DNA of 64,000 nucleotides, from the NCBI GenBank assembly GCA_963662155.1, contig OY759263.1:8254967-8318966 (forward strand). The letters are read 5' to 3'. Source of the DNA: Lamellibrachia columna. Taxonomy: Eukaryota; Annelida; Polychaeta; Sabellida; Siboglinidae. The notes below the pieces were generated by a model. It had not been told where the DNA came from. It searched no databases and worked only from the letters and a program-made list of their open reading frames with translations. Each line of letters opens with the position of its first letter. Within the stretch, counting starts at the first letter, position 1. Below are positions 54,969-64,000 of the stretch, one piece after another. Made by a program: the position numbers and the translations under genes.

Positions 54969-55865
54969 GAAGGTTAGTAAACAATGAATGAATAGACTAT
55001 CTTGCCAAATAAGTTGATTTTAGATGCAAACAGCGCAACCAAACTTATTGGTAAGTATGTGACTAAAATTGTCTACATCTACGATCAGGTGTTTAAAATT
55101 GGAGTTGTGGGAAACCTAGTCAGCACTCTTGATGTTGGATTCTGAACAAATGTGATGCTGCCCATGCAAAAAAGATTTTCAGTGTTCAACGAGGTATATT
55201 TAGTTAACCACTTGCGTGATATTTTTTAGACTGTTGCTATTAGTCCTGACCCGGACGTAGTGCAAAACGGCTATTGGTCCGGCACTTCATGTGCGAATGC
55301 ACAATGAGAATCTGCTGGTAAAACATAGCAGCAGCTAAAGTTCCGTCACTGCCAGACAACGTATGAATCAGCCATGCTCGTACAAGTCCGGCACTAAAAC
55401 ATTGCAACACTAACTGCCGCACATCTCAGATAATAAGGCCTATATGTCAATGTCTTGGTCTTCGAAAAGTCGAGCATGTTTATTGCTACATTAGAACATC
55501 ATTGTTGTCAATTATATATATGCAGTTATGTATAAAACCATACTCATTGTCAATCATCGAAGTATGAAGATATACCTGCCTAAACTAAAGATGTCTGTAA
55601 TATACTCTTGAGATCGTTGAAGAAGAGACCTATCCTAGCTATACTTTTCAAATAATGATATATCATTACTTTGTCAAATTTGAGCATATCAGATAATATT
55701 CTGGTGCTTAGCATTCATGATTTGTTGACCGTCTGCCTGCGCACATTATATGCCGCTGGGTATACGCGCACACACTCACTGCACATACAAAGCGGAAAGA
55801 GTGCTGGACTAATAGCTGTGCAGTTGTGCTTTCGGGTCCGGAGTGCTAGACACTTCGTATTTTTT
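54969..55865. other. interior of the THAP-bearing element
   Basis: No transposase catalytic motif was recognised on either strand. A 60-codon minus frame (55240-55422) and a 71-codon plus frame (55671-55886) are unassigned. Confidence 0.35.
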
Positions 55866-56609
55866 ATTATAGTTGCAAATGGTTAGTTTTCAAGTACTCT
55901 TATAGATGCAAAAGCCCCAAAAATGCCTTTGGTTCCACTTTAATATTTTTTGTTAGGGATGATCTCAAAACATCGACGAACAACAATACACAAAACTGAA
56001 ACCTCAGACCCCCCACCCACCCCCTAAATGAAACTACCTATGACACATTTCTCATTCTTCAGGCAATAACCATCACCTCCATATACACCTATTTATATGA
56101 CCGTACATATGACTGTACATATGCATTCAAAGTCAGCACCCTTACGAACTGTGATCAGACAATAACAAATGTCTTTTTTAAATTTAATTTCACTGCTGAC
56201 AAAATTGTTTTAACTTTTAAGTTAAAACAATTTATATGTTCTATTCATCCTACCTTAATGTGAATGAAATGACTGGTTTATATTTCACATGATACAGTGA
56301 ATGGACAGGAAGTGATGTTGTAGTTAAGCATGGATGTGGCGAAGATGGATCTGCATTGAATTATTCCACTACAAGGGTCAAAGAATAGTTCTTTCATTAC
56401 CATATTATAATGAAACAATTTAAGTTGAGACATCACTGACATTTTTGAAAGTTCATAATTCAACTAACTAATACATCAATCAATATATTCATATGCAACA
56501 TTTAATATTTCACATAAACTTGTCCTGCAAATTTGAAGTGAAACTTGGTTTCATAACTATTAGCTAGTCTGTCCATGACTTTTAAAAGTAAATTTAAAAA
56601 AAGACAAAA

Positions 56610-56825
56610 GTCATAGCTACACATTTCTCTGATCAATGCTCTATGTTAAAATTAAACCAAAGGCATTGTTTTTGGGCCTTTGACCCTATAAGAGTGCCTA
56701 ACAACTAACAATTTGCAACTATAATCAGGAATATCACGTAAGTGGTTAACTGTGATTATTTTCTTATAGTAAAAAATTCTGGTGTTCTGTCATTTTTCAT
56801 GGAGGCTGACATATTCATCAATGTA
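56610..56825 (+). repeat. truncated second copy of the THAP element's left end
   Basis: Matches 54450-54665 in the same orientation, with roughly one difference per eight to ten bases, including the 30 bases outside TTAA (CACATTTCTCTGATCAATGC). Ends after GCTGACATATTCATCA. Confidence 0.8.
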
Positions 56826-57181
56826 CTAATAAGATTTTTTTATTACTAGGTCTTATACAGCACACTATCCAGCCCATATTCTTACCACTCAATGTGCTTT
56901 AACTTCACCCCCTGTCGTGGCCGAGGGCTGAGGCTGACCTGTTCATTCCAACACCAACTCGACTTCTTTGAGAAGCATTCAGCAATAACCACGAATAATA
57001 ATTATACTGCCGGAAGACTTATATGTACATACAGTCTAGACATGATGTCCCACTGTCAACAGAGTCGACTGAGAGTCCGACATTCTAACCACCAAATTGC
57101 ATGTTGTGCTAGTGTGGCTGTGCCCCACATGTCATTGGCTATAAGTTAAAGGTTTATGAAACAATTCATGCATTAGATATT

Positions 57182-57186
<5 letters not shown>

Positions 57187-57232
<46 letters not shown>
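57187..57232. repeat. (TA)n microsatellite
   Basis: About 23 TA units. Confidence 0.95.
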
Positions 57233-57233
<1 letters not shown>

Positions 57234-59755
57234 CTGTTATTGCTTTGAATGAAACAACTTTAGCCTACAGGCTAGGCCTGTCATAGGCCGGCCTATAATT
57301 CCCGACAGTAATGACGTGTGAGTAGTGGCTAGTGCTATTCACATCATCGACATCGGTCAATCTTGCAAAATGATTATATGAACATGTAGGTACGCGATAA
57401 TCGGCCTACATACGCACTAATCGCTTTGGCCGCGACGTCGATTTCCGTGCTCATTCGTTCGCCCGGTGACTGCGCGTTTGGCTGGCATATTTTAGGAGCT
57501 CCTGGAGAACACTCATTATGATGATGTAGTTAACATGTTCCGCTGATGTGTCGTTTTCGAAATTTTCCAATCCGATTTGTAGAAGTAAAAAAATATTTAC
57601 GTTAAAGTTTTTGACTGTCAAAGTCATCGACCATTTACCTGAAGGTAGCTACATTTTTCTTTCAAACCTTTATAATTTGAATTTTCATATACTTGTCTAT
57701 GTATGTGCCAAATCTGAGGCAAATTAAACTATTAGCACATTGTTTTCTAGAGTTAGCAAAATTTCATGTCAAACCGACAAATGGTTGATCGGGTTGAATT
57801 TCACAGCGACAATCCCCTCTGTTTGTCATCGTTTAAATGACCGTGGCCCACCATGATCATACTAAAATAATTCTTTTTGGTGTATTTAATAGTTTCCCAA
57901 TGAATTTCACAAAAATAATGCCTTAGTAACACAGATGATTGAAGATTTTGAAGGATACTATTCATGCTATAAATAGAGCTATTCATGGCATTTAGGTCAC
58001 GTGACCCTATTCTTGCAATGTGATTGGCTGATGCTGTTGTTTACAAACACAAGGGACCATGTGCTTTTATTGCTGAATTATTTAGCACCTTCTATTTTAT
58101 GAATTTAAGTTAATTTTGTGGATTGTTGATTCTGCTAAAAAATGTATCATTACTTCATACATTTACTTGAACTTTCTAAACATTTGTTTCTACCTTGTTC
58201 ATGATATTAATAGTAACCCTACCCAAGGTTTTTAGGCTGGGTAGTTATCGAGTAAAGTTTTGAAAAAATACATGAAAGACCCATCAAAAATCAATCAAAA
58301 CTATAAAAAAAACGTCTGTGTCGTCACATATGGGCCAGTGAGTCGGTCGATTACGGCAGACAGTTAATTAAGGGTGACCTAATTATAATATTTTGATATG
58401 CAGAACCTTACATGTCTTTACTTTGCATGATTTTTACTTCAGAGGTTTATTGAATCCAGGTCTGCCCTGAAACGGTTGATATTCACTAATTTAGGCAATT
58501 ATTAATTAATAATAACATCAAGCTATTACCAAAATGATAGAAAAAAGCTAAAGAAACAGTGTGCTATGATCACATTTGTTATTTCTTGGTATAGATGCAA
58601 TGAAAAAAATACTATAATAAAAATTGGGGGGAAATGTTGCATTCTGATATTTTCATTTATCAATGAATGCGTATTGTTTATCAATCAAAGTAATTAAGAT
58701 CATTAATTGATGACTTAGTTAAATCATGAATTAAGTGAAGATTGCATCAACAGTTTGTGTTTTAAAGGGGCTATCTCCCCTAAAGTTTCATTAGAATCTC
58801 TTCAGTATTAAAAAAGTTATGACACTTTGTATTCTCAAAGTGAACCATAATTGGCCCAAAAGGTCACAACTTTTCTTTTGTTTTTCTAGTAAAACAAGGC
58901 CGAAAAACGGGTGGTGCACCTAATCTTTAAAATGTCATAACTTGTCTAATATTCAACCTAGAACAAATATCTCGAAGGCATTTTAAAGTTTTTTTCAATG
59001 ATACTCAATTGATGTCTATCCATGACCATGTAGGTTGAATTTTTTTGTCACATACCTAGAACATGCAATCATCGTAAAACGTTGCGATACTCATTTAATA
59101 TGAAATAAATCCAAGAACGTTAAATGACAATATGATGAAGTTAAACGCGTTTCTATCTTAATGTATCGACGATCGTTTATAATTAATTGGCCCGACAGAA
59201 TCAAGCGAATGAAATCGATTACATACATCTCCCTGATTTTACGTATATAAAATACACCTTTTCCCAAAACGACAATGAAAGAAACCACATAAATGCAAAA
59301 TTGTCATCGTTACCTTTCGAATAAATGTAATCGGTGTAAAACAAATCGCATTTTCGACACATTCTGGTTGCTTATCAACGCTACGACGCCACTAGCCAAA
59401 TCGCCATCTTGGTCCGTGTCACGCGAAAGAATCGTCGGCGCAATATTGGAGCAGCCTACGTCATTGGTACGCCTGAATTCACGAGTCGTCATAGACTGGT
59501 GCCATTATAACACTGCTTGAGCTCACCACATAATAACAAAAAGAGTGTACTTTTTCGCAGCATTATATCGTTGGTATGCATATGCAAGTGCTGGCGTGGT
59601 GCCAATGTCAATAATATATTAGTAGCATTCTCTCCCACAGACCCAAAGCCAAAGGCAAAGCAGACTCGATCGATGTTGTCAACAAGACTGCGACCAAGCC
59701 CTACACAAGGCTATACGATACGGCTAAGTTATGTAACACGTTACGTGCGCAAAAA
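57233..59755. other. unassigned intergenic sequence
   Basis: No gene was recognised. Slightly GC-richer patches at 57300-57500 and 59370-59500 (CGCCATCTTGG, CACGCG) could be regulatory, but nothing in the sequence proves it. Confidence 0.35.
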
Positions 59756-59758
59756 TGA

Positions 59759-59797
59759 CCACATCGAGTCGACCACAATTATTGTAGTCGACTCGGT
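59759..59797. repeat. near-perfect 37-39 base palindrome
   Basis: Arms CGAGTCGACCACAAT and ATTGTAGTCGACTCG, with one mismatch pair and almost no loop. Confidence 0.85.
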
Positions 59798-59967
59798 GTG
59801 CATGTTATTTAAGTCCAACGTTAATCAAAAAGGAGGGGCAGATCGAAGGAGGAGAGCTAGGGAAGCAAGGCGAGGGTGACGGAGAGAAATAGGCTGAGAC
59901 CAAGACAGACCATGCAGTCATACTTGACCAGACCAGGCCATGCAGACCAGATCAGACCACACCACAC

Positions 59968-59973
59968 CACACC

Positions 59974-60004
<31 letters not shown>
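59968..60004. repeat. (GACA)n microsatellite
   Basis: About nine CAGA/GACA units. Confidence 0.9.
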
Positions 60005-60303
60005 GACTCAAGTCTCAATTAAGTGAGATGAGGTTATTATACAGGAATAATGCAATATATTAAACGGAGGGAACAAATCGAGAGCACCTGAATGGTGGAG
60101 GGGAATGAATTAAGAAGATTGGTAGAGGGAGAGGGCAATGAGGGTGTTGTTTACACACACGTATATATGTATTTGCCTACACGGTCCTTTTGTCGAGCTG
60201 GCAATTTGTACCTAATCTTTGTGAAAAGACTGGGTAGGCCGCCTCCGATCATTCATAACATGCTGGAAGTATAACCACCTATAATTAATCCCAACTATTA
60301 TGC

Positions 60304-60594
60304 ATAGGCGTCAGAACGGGTTGTGATTGTGGCAGGTGGTCGTGGTGGTGGTGGTGGGGGGGACCGGGTCGCGACCGGGTCCAGAACTCCAGTACCATGC
60401 AGACGTGTTGTTATTTAGAGCCATACTATCAAAATCCATAACTATACCTTTATCATAGGCGTCCGAAGGCGTTGACTATAATATTAATATTATGAGGCAG
60501 GGTTGGTTTCCGCGACAATTTGGGGAGGGGGGCAACATACACCCACCCAAAATATTGGGGTCCGGCCCCCCAGAACCCCAGTTCCGACGCCTAT
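60304..60594. mobile_element. small inverted-repeat element(s) ending ATAGGCGTC
   Basis: ATAGGCGTCAGAACGGG at 60304 and, internally, ATAGGCGTCCGAAGGCG at 60455 are inverted matches to the right end (GTTCCGACGCCTAT, 60581-60594). The interior is rich in GGGG/CCCC words (GGGGTCCGGCCCCC). Probably a MITE, perhaps one copy inserted in another. No target duplication could be resolved. Confidence 0.55.
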
Positions 60595-61048
60595 CACGTT
60601 TATCACTTAAATCGGCTCACAACTATTAACCGACTTAACGCATTCTAGCGTGATATCCATTCTTGCCTCGAGTATAGTTTATGCCACTCGATGAACGGAC
60701 ACTCACGTACACATACACACGTGGGGCTATGCTAAAATTACGTTCGTTTTGAGAAAGATCGCCCACCAATTATCCATACATCTATTTTTCACCAAGTTTA
60801 CAGATTTTTCGCGCACTATTAGCCTACAAACTTCAATGATGTATGGTAGAGTCTGCATTCCTTTTACAGTCGAACGCAGTTGAAATATACCCCAAAAACT
60901 GGCTTAGCAATCAATGCTATAAGTCTTATATCGACAGCTAGACGAGCAAAAAAACGTTTAATAACGTGCGTAACGATAGCCAAGACATCCTCACCCCCAT
61001 GTAACGCTCTGATAGTTCTTAACGCTTACCCGGACAACCCACCACCTG

Positions 61049-61076
61049 AGCGTGACGTACTTTATGGATGTCCCCT
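61049..61076. mobile_element. solo end of the Harbinger-like MITE family
   Basis: GCGTGACGTACTTTATGGAT followed by GTCCCC is the reverse complement of the left end at 3152-3180. No partner end lies within reach, so this is a fragment. Confidence 0.6.
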
Positions 61077-61079
61077 GTG

Positions 61080-61190
61080 CGAGCACACACATACATACGC
61101 ACACACGCACGCTCGCAGTCATACGCGATTACGCACCTCTACATATTTACACGAATGCACGTACGCTCTCACCCACGGACACGCACACAC
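61080..61190. repeat. degenerate CACG/CACA simple repeat
   Basis: Imperfect CACACGCACG-type sequence. Confidence 0.75.
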
Positions 61191-61765
61191 TTTATATACT
61201 AATTCTGTTTTAAACATTTTTACTCATAAATTATTATGATTAAATATGTTTAAAACAGAATTATACTAGGTCGTGATTTTTTAATGGCACGGTGTTTTAT
61301 TAAACTGTAACATACAATTCCAGAAGGGGACGCCACTAAAACTAAATATATGGGATACCATCATGTCTGTAGATACCATATAGTGCTTAGCCACTACACG
61401 TCGCCACTTTGTGTTATCCGTAAAATGTCTGCGAAAAACAATGGAACAGTTCTAAATTTAGGCCATTTTGGGCACCTAATCCAATTACAACTAATGTCGT
61501 AGGCTATCAATAATTGGTGCAGTCGGAAAAATGCATTATTGTATTTTTACAAACAAAAAACGATATCTTAAATTGGCACGATATTTGAATACAAAACATG
61601 TAATACATAATATAAATCATAATCCGTAATCCGAAACGTTTCACAATTTGTCCCATGACTGAAAATGTGAACCGATGATAATTGCACACAACTTCCATAG
61701 TCTTGCGTAGTGCATGGGGAAACAACGACGGGTTAGGTACACTGGGAAACGTAATGGAGCAGCGT

Positions 61766-61838
61766 GGGGGATTAGCTCAAATGGTAGAGCGCTCGCTTAG
61801 CATGTGAGAGGTACCGGGATCGATACCCGGATTCTCCA
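61766..61838 (+). tRNA. tRNA-Ala (AGC)
   Basis: A 73-base cloverleaf with acceptor GGGGGAT pairing ATTCTCC (two G-U pairs), A box TTAGCTCAAATGG, anticodon loop CTTAGCATG with AGC, B box GGGATCGATACCC and discriminator A. No intron and no encoded CCA. The following TTTTTT (from 61843) would terminate RNA polymerase III. A functional nuclear tRNA by all visible features. Confidence 0.95.
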
Positions 61839-62477
61839 AACTTTTTTGTTGTTTCGCATAATTCCCACAAAATAAAAATGCTGCGTTTGTGCACAGAAAC
61901 AGTAAATTTTGTAAGAATGAAGATGATTGCTATTTCCATTTATCTTGTATTACGATCCCCGTGTTCGTCATGGTAGAACTGCAGTGAAATAATAATAATA
62001 GTTATGTTTGAAACAACATCGGATCTAATTTACCACTGTGTTTGATTTACCACAGAAGATTAAAGTTAACTACCTGCAGTAGACACTAATTTTGAAGGGA
62101 AATTATATTACGTATCAACTATGGCACTTAATTTGTTGATTATAGCAATGTTGTATAATTTTCCCATAATATATTATATAGGATATTATAGGGGGCTATC
62201 TATGTTACGGGTAAACAAATCACATCTTGAATCTTTACTCACCCCATTGGATTTTCTACAGATTGAATCGATCTCAAGATATTGATATTTTCTTCAAACA
62301 ATAATAGTGACCAAAAATATCGATGTCTCGATCTTGCCTGCCAAATTAAATTCGATTATGACAAAATAATGTTGATAACAAACTTGACAAGGGGAATTGT
62401 ATAATGAACTATTGTTTGAAAAGTTTGGAAATGTTCTAAAAACACCAAAAACATGAGGAACATTCAGCATAAAAAGT

Positions 62478-62561
62478 TGTCAGAAGTGGGATTCGAACCC
62501 ACGCCTGGAGAACCAGACTGCGACCTGAACGCAGCGCCTTAGACCGCTCGGCCATCCTGAC
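62478..62561 (-). tRNA. tRNA-Leu (CAG)
   Basis: An 84-base cloverleaf on the minus strand: acceptor GTCAGGA with TTCTGAC, A box TGGCCGAGCGG, anticodon stem CTGCG...CGCAG around loop TTCAGGT (anticodon CAG), a long class II variable arm (TCTGGTTCTCCAGGCG region) and B box GGTTCGAATCC. The long variable arm is expected for leucine tRNA. No intron. A minus-strand T run lies downstream (AAAAA at 62471-62475). Confidence 0.96.
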
Positions 62562-64000
62562 TGTACTGGTAACCAATGCGTCGTAACGTATATTTGCCTG
62601 CACTCGAAGCACACGGGAATGATGTCATGTTCAACTAGAGATACAAGTATGTCCATCTAGCGATCAAATAATGCACTAAATTTACTACACATCATTATAA
62701 TTATACTTGAGAAGATATTACTAGGCTATATCCGATACACTGCCACTGGACTCCATATAATAAAATCACGGAATCACCGTTTAGTACAGTCAAAATTACT
62801 GCGATGTAATCACGTCATCTGTTAAATTGTAATCAGCAGTATACAAAAAACGATACATAACAGGTTTTCCGATAAATGCAAGGCTTTTTGATAATAACTG
62901 TTTTTTATGTTAAAACGATACGTTGTTGTACATGCAAAACGATAAATCATTATTAAACTGATATTACGTAGCTGTTTTAACGTGGACAAGCCGTCGCGAG
63001 ATTTTCGTCACTTGGTTGCAACTTTCGTCTATCTAAGCAAATTTGTCGTTCGAGAAGACCAGTTTACGAAATTTGTACAACTGAAGCAACGTGGACTGAA
63101 ATAAATTTCCCAAGTTTCGAAACGGTCGATTTCGACTCAGTACTGTGATTAGTTTTAAAATATGGGTGTCTTCAGTCTAATAAGTACTGCAGGCCCCTAC
63201 GATCACGAGCGATCAATCACAAGAAAAAACTCAAGCCTCAGCACTAAACAAACATTCGTTCCCAAACGTTTTACCAGGTGTTCGTTACGCGTATTGTCAG
63301 ACGAAGTAGGCCTATGAAACTGATCTTACAGACATTTGACATGGGTTACGCACCGTTGACGAGCGTTCCCCGGTGACAAACGACAGCTATGGCGCCAACG
63401 CCCGTCATGGTCGACTGAGAGGCCTCGCCAAGCAATGGAACATAAACAAGCGCGAATTGAGTGACGGCGCATCCGGCGGTCCATCTGAATATGGCGGCGT
63501 GACTGCTTGTGTGTTCTTTTCGCGACGTGTTTGGGGACGTCCTGTAACGCTAACAGACAGCGTGTTTGCTTATAAAAAATACGGAAGTTCATATTTTTGG
63601 GATATAACGGATGAACCAGCGCTAGTAGTATTTTTGTTAGCAATTGCCGCCGCATTGCTGCATAGTTGTATGCTGCATAGTTGTATGTATGTTTTATTGC
63701 CTGAAATAAAGGTATTCGTATTTATACTCGAACTGACGACTATCACAATTCGCGCGCCACAAATTCCAAATACTGGATCCGTTCCAATACTTTGAATGCA
63801 CGAAAGGGGAGACCCTATTTCGACTGTTTTTTCGATGGACCGGGTATGTAATCAGTCACATTCTGGCACCGATATCCTTCATTTGAAGGTAATATTGCAT
63901 TTGCCGGCGAGGTTTGCCACCAATTCGCCATTTCGGAATCTACAACAAGAGTATTCAATCGCGAGGCGAGGCACCACCTTTCAACAACAATACCAGCGTG
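62562..64000. other. unassigned right edge; SINE remnant and possible promoter region
   Basis: A decayed minus-strand SINE body (TTTCCCAAGTTTCGAAACGG near 63107-63126) matches copy A. From about 63340 to 63560 the DNA is GC-richer with CpGs and an AATATGGCGGC word (63488-63498), resembling a housekeeping promoter. A 140-codon plus frame (63373-63795) contains a hydrophobic stretch (VVFLLAIAAALLHSCML), but no domain supports it as a gene. Confidence 0.35.

Larger units (their letters stand above)
54481..55943. mobile_element. TTAA-flanked DNA transposon with a THAP-like exon
   Basis: Inverted repeats of about 75 bp (54485-54559 and 55866-55939) start AGTGRAACCAAAGGCAT and end AACCATTTGCAACTATAAT, with TTAA outside each (54481-54484, 55940-55943). 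TTAA targets are used by piggyBac and Kolobok elements. A THAP N-terminus inside points to Kolobok or a P relative rather than piggyBac; this is inference. No complete transposase is present in 1.46 kb, so it is deleted or non-autonomous. Confidence 0.7.

Noticed and set aside
63373..63795. 140-codon plus frame with a hydrophobic segment
   Set aside because: No recognisable family; it starts in a GC-rich island and runs into low-complexity duplicated HSCMLHSCM, so a chance frame is as likely.

Overview
This window is nuclear DNA from an animal, most likely a lophotrochozoan such as a mollusc. That assignment is inferred from intron-rich gene structure, AT-rich and repeat-dense intergenic DNA, eukaryotic tRNA genes without encoded CCA, tRNA-headed SINEs, RTE-like and jockey/CR1-like LINE remnants, and many cut-and-paste transposon relics. 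No bacterial operon, phage or CRISPR structure is present.

One protein-coding gene can be built end to end. It is a doublecortin-domain protein kinase (DCLK3 / ZYG-8 type) on the minus strand, eight coding exons between 49108 and 30666. The splice phases close exactly and predict 893 residues: two doublecortin (microtubule-binding) domains, a long charged linker, and a Ser/Thr kinase with all catalytic motifs intact. Its introns hold a jockey/CR1-like LINE copy (intron 4), a 42-bp minisatellite of about 16 copies, a 30-bp minisatellite, a LINE 3' fragment and other dispersed repeats (intron 2), and a minisatellite that reverses orientation (intron 7). Two tRNA genes lie near the right edge: Ala(AGC) on plus at 61.8 kb and Leu(CAG) on minus at 62.5 kb.

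The left part (0-26 kb) is mostly a transposon and satellite field. In order: GCAC/CA-rich arrays; a 45-bp minisatellite; a 471-bp Harbinger-like MITE; an RTE-like LINE deleted internally down to its two ends; a 1-kb inverted repeat (arms 4638-5651 and 6853-7863); an 18-bp minisatellite; a 675-bp element with perfect 60-bp terminal inverted repeats; and a nest at 16.9-21.6 kb. In that nest a 4.16-kb TIR element splits an RTE LINE whose frame rejoins exactly across the insertion, and a 767-bp Mutator-like element with a perfect 9-bp target duplication sits inside it. An 88-bp derivative of the same Mutator-like family, with its own perfect 9-bp duplication, is at 23.1 kb. At 23.4-25.5 kb, tandem ACGTCAAA-type subterminal repeats adjoin a frameshifted copy of a multicopy uncharacterised invertebrate protein, which I suggest belongs to one large DNA transposon.

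The right part (49-64 kb) holds long (TA)n and hexanucleotide arrays, a fold-back MITE between TA arrays, a tRNA-derived SINE, an element bounded by TTAA and 75-bp inverted repeats that carries a THAP-like N-terminus, and the tRNA genes. I see no other complete protein gene. Two short candidate first exons (15.4 and 22.8 kb) and two THAP-like fragments are flagged as tentative.
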